Origin: Cinclus cinclus | Lineage: Eukaryota; Chordata; Aves; Passeriformes; Cinclidae | Assembly (NCBI RefSeq): GCF_963662255.1 | Contig: NC_085071.1 | Location: forward strand, 8,173,033 to 8,237,032 | Reading direction: 5' to 3' | DNA: 64,000 bases | Part shown: piece after piece, positions 1 to 10,200 of the stretch | Layout: each line of letters starts with the position of its first letter | How positions within the stretch are numbered: position 1 is the stretch's first letter | Program-made: the position numbers and the translations under genes | Notes under the pieces: generated by a model | The model's database searches: none | Seen by the model: only the letters and a program-made list of their open reading frames with translations | Told to the model about the DNA's origin: nothing

Positions 1-386
1 CCAAAAATTCCATAAGGACGAGGATTTCTCCCAGACCAAAGCTGCCCCCTCCTCCAAACCTGGCTTCCATCGGAGGCCCAAACGCGCCCTACAAAATGAC
101 ATCTGCCAAGTGGGCTCTTGAGTTTGGCTTTCTGGGGAAATGTGCCTCCTTTCGGAGTCAACTTGCCTGCGGCCCATGCAGGGCTTTTGCCTAAAAAAAT
201 TCCAGAAGGACGAGGATTTCTCCCAGACCAAAGCTGCCCCCTCCTCCAAACCTGGCTGCCATCGGAGGCCCAAACGTGCCCTACAAAATGACACCTGCCA
301 AGTGGGCTCTTGAGTTTGGCTTCTTGGGTGGAAGTGCCTCCTTTCAAAGCCAACTTGCCTGCGGCACGTCCTGGGCTTTTCCCTAC

Positions 387-587
387 AAAAATTCCATAAG
401 GACGAGGATTTCTCCCAGACCAAAGCTGCCCCCTCCTCCAAACCTGGCTGCCATCGGAGGCCCAAACGCGCCCTACAAAATGACATCTGCCAAGTGGGCT
501 CTTGAGTTTGGCTTCTTGCGGAAAAGTGCCTCCTTTCAAAGCCAACTTGCCTAACTAGCCTGCGGCCCATTCTGGGCTTTTGCCTAC
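387..587. repeat. 201-bp monomer, AACTAGCCT subtype
   Basis: In this subtype the second 9-mer of the duplication (553-561) reads AACTAGCCT instead of AACTTGCCT; the first copy (544-552) is unchanged. The subtype recurs many times. It is usually followed by a CCGTGCTGGGC, CCTGTGCTGGGC or CCATTCTGGGC end and often by a TTAGACTAC or TTTGCCTAC junction. Its fixed place relative to other subtypes makes it a useful marker of higher-order repeat register. Confidence 0.95.
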
Positions 588-779
588 AAAAATTCCATAA
601 GGACGAGGATTTCTCCCAGACCAAAGCTGCCCCCTCCTCCAAACCTGGCTGCCATCGGAGGCCCAAATGCGCCCTACAAAATGACATCTGCCAAGTGGGC
701 TCTTGAGTTTGGCTTCTTGGGGAAAAGTGCCTCCTTTCGGAGTCAACTTGCCGGCGGCCCATGCAGGGCTTTTGCCTAC
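588..779. repeat. Reference 192-bp monomer
   Basis: This is a typical 192-bp unit, chosen as exemplar. It starts at AAAAATTCC and ends just before the next such motif at 780. GGCC occurs twice, at monomer positions about 73 and 169, exactly 96 bp apart. The variable sites seen across the array are: CATAAGG or CAGAAGG near the start, GATTTCTCC or GATTCCTCC, CATCGG or CATCAG, AAACGCG, AAACGTG or AAATGCG, GACATCTGCC or GACACCTGCC, GCCAAG or GCATTG, and CGGAGT, CGGAGC or CAAAGC before CAACTTG. Other sites are CTTGCCTGCGG or CTTGCCGGCGG, and CCATGCAGGGC, CCGTCCTGGGC or CCGTGCTGGGC near the end. Combinations of these define the monomer subtypes that reveal the higher-order repeats. Confidence 0.97.
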
Positions 780-971
780 AAAAATTCCATAAGGACGAGG
801 ATTTCTCCCAGACCAAAGCTGCCCCCTCCTCCAAACCTGGCTGCCATCGGAGGCCCAAACGCGCCCTACAAAATGACACCTGCCAAGTGGGCTCTTGAGT
901 TTGGCTTCTTGGGGGAAAGTGCCTCCTTTCAAAGCCAACTTGCCTGCGTCCCGTCCTGGGCTTTTGCCTAC

Positions 972-1172
972 AAAAATTCCATAAGGACGAGGATTTCTCC
1001 CAGACCAAAGCTGCCCCCTCCTCCAAACCTGGCTGCCATCGGAGGCCCAAACGCACCCTACAAAATGACATCTGCATTGTGGGTTCTTGAGTTTGGCTTC
1101 TTGGGGAAAAGTGCCTCCTTTCAAAGCCAACTTGCCTAACTTGCCTGCGGCCCGTCCTGGGCTTTTGACTAC
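972..1172. repeat. Reference 201-bp monomer with 9-bp tandem duplication
   Basis: This exemplar of the long class differs from the 192-bp class only by a second copy of AACTTGCCT: positions 1129-1137 are followed directly by 1138-1146. The extra block puts a TAA in the plus-strand frame that reads through the 192-bp monomers, so all plus-strand open frames stop here. It does not stop the minus-strand frames, because nine is a multiple of three. About 40% of monomers in the parts I phased belong to the 201-bp class. Confidence 0.97.
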
Positions 1173-1363
1173 AAAAATTCCAGAAGGACAAGGATTTCTC
1201 CCAGACCAAAGCTGCTCCCTCCTCCAAACCTGGCTGCCATCGGAGGCCCAAACGCGCCCTACAAAATGACATCTGCCAAGTGGGCTCTTGAGTTTGGCTT
1301 CTTGGGGAAAAGTGACTCCTTTCAAAACCAACTTGCCTGCATCCCGTCCCGGACGTTTGCTAC
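1173..1363. repeat. Reference 191-bp monomer (one-base deletion)
   Basis: The third common length class lacks one C at the end, reading TTTGCTAC instead of TTTGCCTAC. In this copy and many others it is linked to GACTCCTTTCAAAACCAAC and to a CCCGTCCCGGACG end. Because 191 is not a multiple of three, this class shifts the frame of any reading through the array. It recurs at regular places in the higher-order repeats, for example at monomers starting 2536, 3915, 5468, 6445, 8217, 8792 and 9961. Confidence 0.95.
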
Positions 1364-1957
1364 AAAAATTCCATAAGGACGAGGATTCCTCCCAGACCAA
1401 AGCTGCCCCCTCCTCCAAACCTGGCTGCCATCGGAGGCCCAAACGCGCCCTACAAAATGACATCTGCCAAGCGGGCTCTTGAGTTTGGCTTCTTGGGGAA
1501 AAGTGCCTCCTTTCGGAGTCAACTTGCCGGAGGCCCATGCAGGGCTTTTGCCTCCAAAAATTCCATAAGGACGAGGATTTCTCCCAGACCAAAGCTGCCC
1601 CCTCCTCCAAACCTGGCTGCCATCGGAGGCCCAAACGCGCCCTACAAAATGACACCTGCCAAGTGGGCTCTTGAGTTTGGCTTCTTGGGGAAAAGTGCCT
1701 CCTTTCGGAGCCAACTTGCCTAACTAGCCTGCGTCCCGTCCTGGGCTTTTGCCTAAAAAAATTCCATAAGGACGAGGATTTCTCCCAGACCAAAGCTGCC
1801 CCCTCCTCCAAACCTGGCTGCCATCAGAGGCACAAACGCGCCCTACAAAATGACATCTGCCAAGTGGGCTCTTGAGTTTGGCTTCTTGGGAAAAAGTGCC
1901 TCCTTTCGGAGCCAAATTGCCTAACTTGCCTGCGGCCCGTCCTGGGCTTTTGCCTCC

Positions 1958-2141
1958 AAAAATTCCATAAGGACGAGGATTTCTCCCAGACCAAAGCTGC
2001 CCCCTCCTGGCTGCCATCGGAGGCCCAAATGCGCCCTACAAAATGACATCTGCCAAGTGGGCTCTTGAGTTTGGCATCTTGGGGAAAAGTGCCTCCTTTC
2101 GGAGTCAACTTGCCGGCGGCCCATGCAGGGCTTTTGCCTAC
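1958..2141. repeat. 184-bp monomer with 8-bp deletion
   Basis: This monomer has CCCCTCCTGGCTGCC around 2001-2015, where other copies have CCCCTCCTCCAAACCTGG. Eight bases are missing and the unit is 184 bp. It is otherwise the partner of the 588-779 monomer: both carry the rarer AAATGCG form. The flanking CCTCCTCC and CCTGG repeats would allow slippage. I noticed no other copy of this deletion. Confidence 0.9.
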
Positions 2142-2334
2142 AAAAATTCCATAAGGACGAGGATTTCTCCCAGACCAAAGCTGCCCCCTCCTCCAAACCT
2201 GGCTGCCATCGGAGGCCCAAACACGGCCCTACAAAATTACACCTGCCAAGTGGGCTCTTGAGTTTGGCTTCTTGGGGGAAAGTGCCTCCTTTCAAAGCCA
2301 ACTTGCCTGCGTCCCGTCCTGGGCTTTTGCCTAC
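2142..2334. repeat. 193-bp monomer with one-base insertion
   Basis: Around 2221-2230 this copy reads AAACACGGCCC where the array norm is AAACGCGCCC, a net gain of one base, and it has AAAATTACACC in place of AAAATGACACC. It directly follows the 184-bp monomer, so two private length mutations sit side by side in the second copy of the 7-mer duplication. Confidence 0.85.
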
Positions 2335-3713
2335 AAAAATTCCATAAGGACGAGGATTTCTCCCAGACCAAAGCTGCCCCCTCCTCCAAACCTGGCTGCC
2401 ATCGGAGGCCCAAACGCACCCTACAAAATGACATCTGCATTGTGGGTTCTTGAGTTTGGCTTCTTGCGGAAAAGTGCCTCCTTTCAATGCCAACTTGCCT
2501 AACTTGCCTGCGGCCCGTCCTGGGCTTTTGCCTACAAAAATTCCAGAAGGACAAGGATTTCTCCCAGACCAAAGCTGCTCCCTCCTCCAAACCTGGCTGC
2601 CATCGGAGGCCCAAACGCGCCCTACAAAATGACATCTGCCAAGTGGGCTCTTGAGTTTGGCTTCTTGGGGAAAAGTGACTCCTTTCAAAACCAACTTGCC
2701 TGCATCCCGTCCCGGACGTTTGCTACAAAAATTCCATAAGGACGAGGATTCCTCCCAGACCAAAGCTGCCCCCTCCGCCAAACCTGGCTGCCATCGGAGG
2801 CCCAAACGCGCCCTACAAAATGACATCTGCCAAGCGGGCTCTTGAGTTTGGCTTCTTGGGGAAAAGTGCCTCCTTTCGGAGTCAACTTGCCGGAGGCCCA
2901 TGCAGGGCTTTTGCCTCCAAAAATTCCATAAGGACGAGGATTTCTCCCAGACCAAAGCTGCCCCCTCCTCCAAACCTGGCTGCCATCGGAGGCCCAAACG
3001 CGCCCTACAAAATGACACCTGCCAAGTGGGCTCTTGAGTTTGGCTTCTTGGGGAAAAGTGCCTCCTTTCGGAGCCAACTTGCCTAACTAGCCTGCGTCCC
3101 GTCCTGGGCTTTTGCCTACAAAAATTCCATAAGGACGAGGATTTCTCCCAGACCAAAGCTGCCCCCTCCTCCAAACCTGGCTGCCATCAGAGGCACAAAC
3201 GCGCCCTACAAAATGACATCTGCCAAGTGGGCTCTTGAGTTTGGCTTCTTGGGGAAAAGTGACTCCTTTCGGAGCCAAATTGCCTAACTTGCCTGCGGCC
3301 CGTCCTGGGCTTTTGCCTCCAAAAATTCCATAAGGACGAGGATTTCTCCCAGACCAAAGCTGCCCCCTCCTCCAAACCTGGCTTCCATCGGAGGCCCAAA
3401 CGCGCCCTACAAAATGACATCTGCCAAGTGGGCTCTTGAGTTTGGCTTCTTGGGTGGAAGTGCCTCCTTTCAAAGCCAACTTACCTGCGGCACGTCCTGG
3501 GCTTTTCCCTACAAAAATTCCATAAGGACGAGGATTTCTCCCAGACCAAAGCTGCCCCCTCCTCCAAACCTGGCTGCCATCGGAGGCCCAAACGCGCCCT
3601 ACAAAATGACATCTGCCAAGTGGGCTCTTGTGTTTGGCTTCTTGCGGAAAAGTGCCTCCTTTCAAAGCCAACTTGCCTAACTAGCCTGCGGCCCGTGCTG
3701 GGCTTTAGACTAC

Positions 3714-5850
3714 AAAAATTCCATAAGGACGAGGATTTCTCCCAGACCAAAGCTGCCCCCTCCTCCAAACCTGGCTGCCATCGGAGGCCCAAACGCGCCC
3801 CACAAAATGACATCTGCATTGAGGGTTCTTGAGTTTGGCTTCTTGGGGAAAAGTGCCTCCTTTCGGAGTCAACTTGCCTAACTTGCCTGCGGCCCATGTG
3901 GGGTTTTTGCCTTCAAAAATTCCATAAGGACGAGGATTTCTCCCAGACCAAAGCTGCCCCCTCCTCCAAACCTGGCTGACATCGGAGGCCCAAACGCGCC
4001 CTACAAAATGACATCTGCCAAGTCGGCTCTTGAGTTTGGCTTCTTGGGGAAAAGTGACTCCTTTCAAAACCAACTTGCCTGCGTCCCGTCCTGGGCTTTT
4101 GCTACAAAAATTCCATAAGGACGAGGATTCCTCCCAGACCAAAGCTGCCCCCTCCTCCAAACCTGGCTGACATCGGAGGCCCAAACGCGCCCTACAAAAT
4201 GACATCTGCCAAGTGGGCTCTTGAGTTTGGCTTTCTGGGGAAAAGTGCCTCCTTTCGGAGTCAACTTGCCTGCGGCTCATGCAGGGGTTTTGCCTACAAA
4301 AATTCCATAAGGACGAGGATTTCTCCCAGACCAAAGCTGCCCCCTCCTCCAAACCTGGCTGCCATCGGAGGCCCAAACGTGCCCTACAAAATGACATCTG
4401 CCAAGTGGGCTCTTGAGTTTGGCTTCTTGGGTGGAAGTACCTCCTTTCAAAGCCAACTTGCCTGCGGCCCGTCCTGTGCTTTTGCCTACAAAAATTACAT
4501 AAGGACGAGGATTTCTCCCAGACCAAAGCTGCCCCCTCCTCCAAACCTGGCTGCCATCGGAGGCCCAAACGCGCCCCACCAAATGACACCTGCATTGAGG
4601 GTTCTTGAGTTTGGCTTCCTGGGGAAAAGTGCCTCCTTTCAAAGCCAACTTGCCTGCGGCCCATGCAGGGCTTTTGCCTACAAAAATTCCAGAAGGACGA
4701 GGATTTCTCCCAGACCAAAGCTGCCCCCTCCTCCAAACCTGGCTGCCATCGGAGGCCCAAACGTGCCCTACAAAATGACACCTGCCAAGTGGGCTCTTGA
4801 GTTTGGCTTCTTGGGTGGAAGTGCCTCCTTTCAAAGCCAACTTGCCTGCGGCACGTCCTGGGCTTTTCCCTACAAAAATTCCATAAGGACGAGGATTTCT
4901 CCCAGACCAAAGCTGGCCCCTCCTCCAAACCTGGCTGCCATCGGAGGCCCAAACGCGCCCTACAAAATGACATCTGCCAAGTGGGCTCTTGAGTTTGGCT
5001 TCTTGCGGAAAAGTGCCTCCTTTCAAAGCCAACTTGCCTAACTAGCCTGCGGCCCGTGCTGGGCTTTAGACTACAAAAATTCCATAAGGACGAGGATTTC
5101 TCCCAGACCAAAGCTGCCCCCTCCTCCAAACCTGGCTGCCATCGGAGGCCCAAACGCGCCCCACAAAATGACATCTGCATTGAGGGTTCTTGAGTTTGGC
5201 TTCTTGGGGAAAAGTGCCTCCTTTCGGAGTCAACTTGCCTAACTTGCCTGCGGCCCATGTGGGGTTTTTGCCTACAAAAATTCCATAAGGACGAGGATTT
5301 CTCCCAGACCAAAGCTGCCCCCTCCTCCAAACCTGGCTGCCATCGGAGGCCCAAACGCGCCCTACAAAATGACACCTGCCAAGTCGGCTCTTGAGTTTGG
5401 CTTCTTGGGGAAAAGTGACTCGTTTCAAAACCAACTTGCCTGCGTCCCGTCCTGGGCTTTTGCCTCCAAAAATTCCATAAGGACGAGGATTCCTCCCAGA
5501 CCAAAGCTGCCCCCTCCTCCAAACCTGGCTGACATCGGAGGCCCAAACGCGCCCTACAAAATGACATCTGCCAAGTCGGCTCTTGAGTTTGGCTTCTTGG
5601 GGAAAAGTGACTCCTTTCAAAACCAACTTGCCTGCGTCCCGTCCTGGGCTTTTGCTACAAAAATTCCATAAGGACGAGGATTCCTCCCAGACCAAAGCTG
5701 CCCCCTCCTCCAAACCTGGCTGCCATCGGAGGCCCAAACGCGCCCTACAAAATGACATCTGCCAAGTGGGCTCTTGAGTTTGGCTTCTTGGGGAAAAGTG
5801 CCTCCTTTCGGAGTCAACTTGCCTGCGGCTCATGCAGGGGTTTTGCCTAC
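3714..5850. repeat. Second 7-mer block (1,361-bp period), partly triplicated
   Basis: Monomers start at 3714, 3915, 4106, 4298, 4490, 4682, 4874, 5075, 5276, 5468 and 5659. The pair at 3714/3915 (TTAGACTAC junction, GCATTGAGG, then CCATGTGGGG) recurs at 5075/5276, an offset of 1,361 bp. The 191-bp class monomer of this block occurs at 3915 and again at 5468, and 4106 is matched by 5659 at 1,553 bp, that is 1,361 plus one extra 192-bp monomer. The block also yields the longest minus-strand open frame (3705-5567), which I regard as an artefact of the repeat. Confidence 0.85.
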
Positions 5851-7229
5851 AAAAATTCCATAAGGACGAGGATTTCTCCCAGACCAAAGCTGCCCCCTCC
5901 TCCAAACCTGGCTGCCATCGGAGGCCCAAACGCGCCCTACAAAATGACACCTGCCAAGTGGGCTCTTGAGTTTGGCTTCTTGGGGAAAATTGCCTCCTTT
6001 CGGAGTCAACTTGCCGGCTGCCCATGCAGGGCTTTTGCCTACAAAAATTCCATAAGGACGAGGATTTCTCCCAGAACAAAGCTGCCCCCTCCTCCAAACC
6101 TGGCTGCCATCGGAGGCCCAAACGCGCCCTACAAAATGACATCTGCATTGTGGGTTCTTGAGTTTGGCTTCTTGGGGAAAAGTGCCTCCTTTCGGAGCCA
6201 ACTTGCCTAACTTGCCTGCGGCCCGTCCTGGGCTTTTGAGTACAAAAATTCCATAAGGACGAGGATTTCTCCCAGACCAAAGCTGCCCCCTCCTCCAAAC
6301 CTGGCTGCCATCGGAGGCCCAAACGCGCCCTACAAAATGACACCTGCCAAGTGGGCTCTTGAGTTTGGCTTCTTGGGGAAAAGTGCCTCCTTCCAAAGCC
6401 AACTTGCCTAACTTGCCTGCGGCCCGTCCTGGGCTTTTGCCTACAAAAATTCCAGAAGGACAAGGATTTCTCCCAGACCAAAGCTGCTCCCTCCTCCAAA
6501 CCTGGCTGCCATCGGAGGCCCAAACGCGCCCTACAAAATGACATCTGCCAAGTGGGCTCTTGAGTTTGGCTTCTTGGGGAAAAGTGACTCCTTTCAAAAC
6601 CAACTTGCCTGCGTCCCGTCCCGGACGTTTGCTACAAAAATTCCATAAGGACGAGGATTCCTCCCAGACCAAAGCTGCCCCCTCCGCCAAACCTGGCTGC
6701 CATCGGAGGCCCAAACGCGCCCTACAAAATGACATCTGCCAAGCGGGCTCTTGAGTTTGGCTTCTTGGGGAAAAGTGCCTCCTTTCGGAGTCAACTTGCC
6801 GGCGGCCCATGCAGGGCTTTTGCCTCCAAAAATTCCATAAGGACGAGGATTTCTCCCAGACCAAAGCTGCCCCCTCCTCCAAACCTGGCTGCCATCGGAG
6901 GCCCAAACGCGCCCTACAAAATGACACCTGCCAAGTGGGCTCTTGAGTTTGGCTTCTTGGGGAAAAGTGCCTCCTTTCGGAGCCAACTTGCCTAACTAGC
7001 CTGCGGCCTGTGCTGGGCTTTTGCCTACAAAAATTCCATAAGGACGAGGATTTCTCCCAGACCAAAGCTGCCCCCTCCTCCAAACCTGGCTGCCATCAGA
7101 GGCACAAACGCGCCCTACAAAATGACATCTGCCAAGTGGGCTCTTGAGTTTGGCTTCTTGGGGAAAAGTGCCTCCTTTCGGAGCCAAATTGCCTAACTTG
7201 CCTGCGGCCCGTCCTGGGCTTTTGCCTCC
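5851..7229. repeat. Partial upstream copy of the 3,516-bp HOR
   Basis: Monomers at 5851, 6043, 6244, 6445, 6636, 6828 and 7029 match those at 9367, 9559, 9760, 9961, 10152, 10344 and 10545 at a constant offset of 3,516 bp. Shared marks include AAAATTGCC in the first unit, CCCAGAACAAAG in the second and the TTTTGAGTAC junction before 6244 and 9760. Upstream of about 5,750 the match is lost, so this is the truncated left end of the 18-mer series. Confidence 0.9.
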
Positions 7230-10200
7230 AAAAATTCCAGAAGGACGAGGATTGCTCCCAGACCAAAGCTGCTCCCTCCTCCAAACCTGGCTGCCATCGG
7301 AGGCCCAAACGCGCCCCACAAAATGACACCTGCATTGAGGGTTCTTGAGTTTGGCTTCCTGGGGAAAAGTGCCTCCTTTCGGAGTCAACTTGCCTGCGGC
7401 CCATGCAGGGCTTTTGCCTACAAAAATTCCAGAAGGACGAGGATTTCTCCCAGACCAAAGCTGCCCCCTCCTCCAAACCTGGCTGCCATCGGAGGCCCAA
7501 ACGTGCCCTACAAAATGACACCTGCCAAGTGGGCTCTTGAGTTTGGCTTCTTGGGTGGAAGTGCCTCCTTTCAAAGCCAACTTGCCTGCGGCACGTCCTG
7601 GGCTTTTCCCTACAAAAATTCCATAAGGACGAGGATTTCTCCCAGACCAAAGCTGCCCCCTCCTCCAAACCTGGCTGCCATCGGGGGCCCAAACGCGCCC
7701 TACAAAATGACATCTGCCAAGTGGGCTCTTGAGTTTGGCTTCTTGCGGAAAAATGCCTCCTTTCAAAGCCAACTTGCCTAACTAGCCTGCGGCCTGTGCT
7801 GGGCTTTAGACTACAAAAATTCCATATGTACGAGGATTTCTCCCAGACCAAAGCTGCCCCCTCCTCCAAACCTGGCTGCCATCGGAGGCCCAAACGCGCC
7901 CCACAAAATGACATCTGCATTGAGGGTTCTTGAGTTTGGCTTCTTGGGGAAAAGTGCCTCCTTTCGGAGTCAACTTGCCTAACTTGCCTGCGGCCCATGT
8001 GGGGTTTTTGCCTACAAAAATTCCATAAGGACGAGGATTTCTCCCAGACCAAAGCTGCCCCCTCCTCCAAACCTGGCTGCCATCGGAGGCCCAAACGCGC
8101 CCTACAAAATGACATCTGCCAAGTGGGCTCTTGAGTTTGGCTTCTTGGGGAAAAGTGCCTCCTTTCAAAGCCAACTTGCCTAACTAGCCTGCAGCCCATT
8201 CTGGGCTTTTGCCTTCAAAAATTCCAGAAGGACGAGGATTTCTCCCAGACCAAAGCTGCCCCCTCCTCCAAACCTGGCTGCCATCGGAGGCCCAAACGCG
8301 CCCTACAAAATGACATCTGCCAAGTGGGCTCTTGAGTTTGGCTTCTTGGGGAAAAGTGACTCCTTTCAAAACCAACTTGCCTGCGTCCCGTCCCGGACGT
8401 TTGCTACAAAAATTCCATAAGGACGAGGATTCCTCCCAGACCAAAGCTGCCCCCTCCGCCAAACCTGGCTGCCATCGGAGGCCCAAACGCGCCCTACAAA
8501 ATGACATCTGCCAAGCGGGCTCTTGAGTTTGGCTTCTTGGGGAAAAGTGCCTCCTTTCGGAGTCAACTTGCCGGCGGCCCATGCAGGGCTTTTGCCTCCA
8601 AAAATTCCATAAGGACGAGGATTTCTCCCAGACCAAAGCTGCCCCCTCCTCCAAACCTGGCTGCCATCGGAGGCCCAAACGCGCCCTACAAAATGACATC
8701 TGCCAAGTGGGCTCTTGAGTTTGGCTTTCTGGGGAAAAGTGCCTCCTTTCGGAGTCAACTTGCCTGCGGCTCATGCAGGGCTTTTGCCTCCAAAAATTCC
8801 ATAAGGACGAGGATTTCTCCCAGACCAAAGCTGCCCCCTCCTCCAAACCTGGCTGCCATCGGAGGCCCAAACGCGCCCTACAAAATGACATCTGCCAAGT
8901 GGGCTCTTGAGATTGGCTTCTTGCGGAAAAGTGACTCCTTTCAAAACCAACTTGCCTGCGTCCCGTCCCGGACGTTTGCTACAAAAATTCCATAAGGACG
9001 AGGATTCCTCCCAGACCAAAGCTGCCCCCTCCGCCAAACCTGGCTGCCATCGGAGGCCCAAACGCGCCCTACAAAATGACATCTGCCAAGCGGGCTCTTG
9101 AGTTTGCCTTCTTCGGGAAAAGTGCCTCCTTTCGGAGTCAACTTGCCGGCGGCCCATGCAGGGCTTTTGCCTCCAAAAATTCCATAAGGACGAGGATTTC
9201 TCCCAGACCAAAGCTGCCCCCTCCTCCAAACCTGGCTGCCATCGGAGGCCCAAACGCGCCCTACAAAATGACATCTGCCATGTGGGCTCTTGAGTTTGGC
9301 TTTCTGGGGAAAAGTGCCTCCTTTCGGAGTCAACTTGCCTGCGGCTCATGCAGGGGTTTTGCCTCCAAAAATTCCATAAGGACGAGGATTTCTCCCAGAC
9401 CAAAGCTGCCCCCTCCTCCAAACCTGGCTGCCATCGGAGGCCCAAACGCGCCCTACAAAATGACACCTGCCAAGTGGGCTCTTGAGTTTGGCTTCTTGGG
9501 GAAAATTGCCTCCTTTCGGAGTCAACTTGCCGGCGGCCCATGCAGGGCTTTTGCCTACAAAAATTCCATAAGGACGAGGATTTCTCCCAGAACAAAGCTG
9601 CCCCCTCCTCCAAACCTGGCTGCCATCGGAGGCCCAAACGCGCCCTACAAAATGACATCTGCATTGTGGTTTCTTGAGTTTGGCTTCTTGGGGAAAAGTG
9701 CCTCCTTTCGGACCCAACTTGCCTAACTTGCCTGCGGCCCGTCCTGGGCTTTTGAGTACAAAAATTCCATAAGGACGAGGATTTCTCCCAGACCAAAGCT
9801 GCCCCCTCCTCCAAACCTGGCTGCCATCGGAGGCCCAAACGCCCCCTACAAAATGACACCTGCCAAGTGGGCTCTTGAGTTTGGCTTCTTGGGGAAAAGT
9901 GCCTCCTTTCAAAGCCAACTTGCCTAACTTGCCTGCGGCCCGTCCTGGGCTTTTGCCTACAAAAATTCCAGAAGGACAAGGATTTCTCCCAGACCAAAGC
10001 TGCTCCCTCCTCCAAACCTGGCTGCCATCGGAGGCCCAAACGCGCCCTACAAAATGACATCTGCCAAGTGGGCTCTTGAGTTTGGCTTCTTGGGGAAAAG
10101 TGACTCCTTTCAAAACCAACTTGCCTGCGTCCCGTCCCGGTCGTTTGCTACAAAAATTCCATAAGGACGAGGATTCATCCCAGACCAAAGCTGCCCCCTC

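Larger units (their letters stand above)
588..3320. repeat. Duplicated 7-mer block (~1,363-bp period)
   Basis: Seven successive monomers starting at 588, 780, 972, 1173, 1364, 1556 and 1757 are repeated in the same order at 1958, 2142, 2335, 2536, 2727, 2919 and 3120. The offset is 1,363 bp after the 8-bp deletion and 1-bp insertion in the second copy. Shared private features include GAGGCACAAACG (about 1827 and 3190), the GCATCCCGTCCCGGACG end (about 1340 and 2703) and the AAATGCG form. Copy 2 has a few point differences, such as CTTGCGG for CTTGGGG near 2465. Confidence 0.92.

Noticed and set aside
112..140. Internal subrepeats GGGCTCTTGAG, TGGCTTCTTGG and GGGCTTTTGCC
   Set aside because: The similarity is short, the spacing irregular, and it could arise by chance in a G- and T-rich stretch.
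150..175. CENP-B box in TTTCGGAGTCAACTTGCC
   Set aside because: It shares TTCG with the box consensus, but the required A and CGGG are not at the right spacing. I found no full match on either strand in the consensus.
97..192. The monomer as an ancient dimer of two 96-bp halves
   Set aside because: Apart from the GGCCCA motif and a few TGCC/TCCT matches, hand alignment of the halves is poor. Kept only as a weak possibility under the half-spacing finding.
4199..5041. Plus-strand open frame of 280 codons with 64-residue repeats, as a repetitive structural protein
   Set aside because: It ends wherever the 9-bp duplication introduces TAA, and starts at an ATG present in almost every monomer. 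It tracks runs of 192-bp units, not a gene.
3705..5567. 620-codon minus-strand open frame, and many others of 300-490 codons, as protein-coding genes
   Set aside because: They are made of the satellite monomer translated again and again, overlap other open frames on both strands and change frame at every 191-bp unit. No family domain or coding signature is visible.
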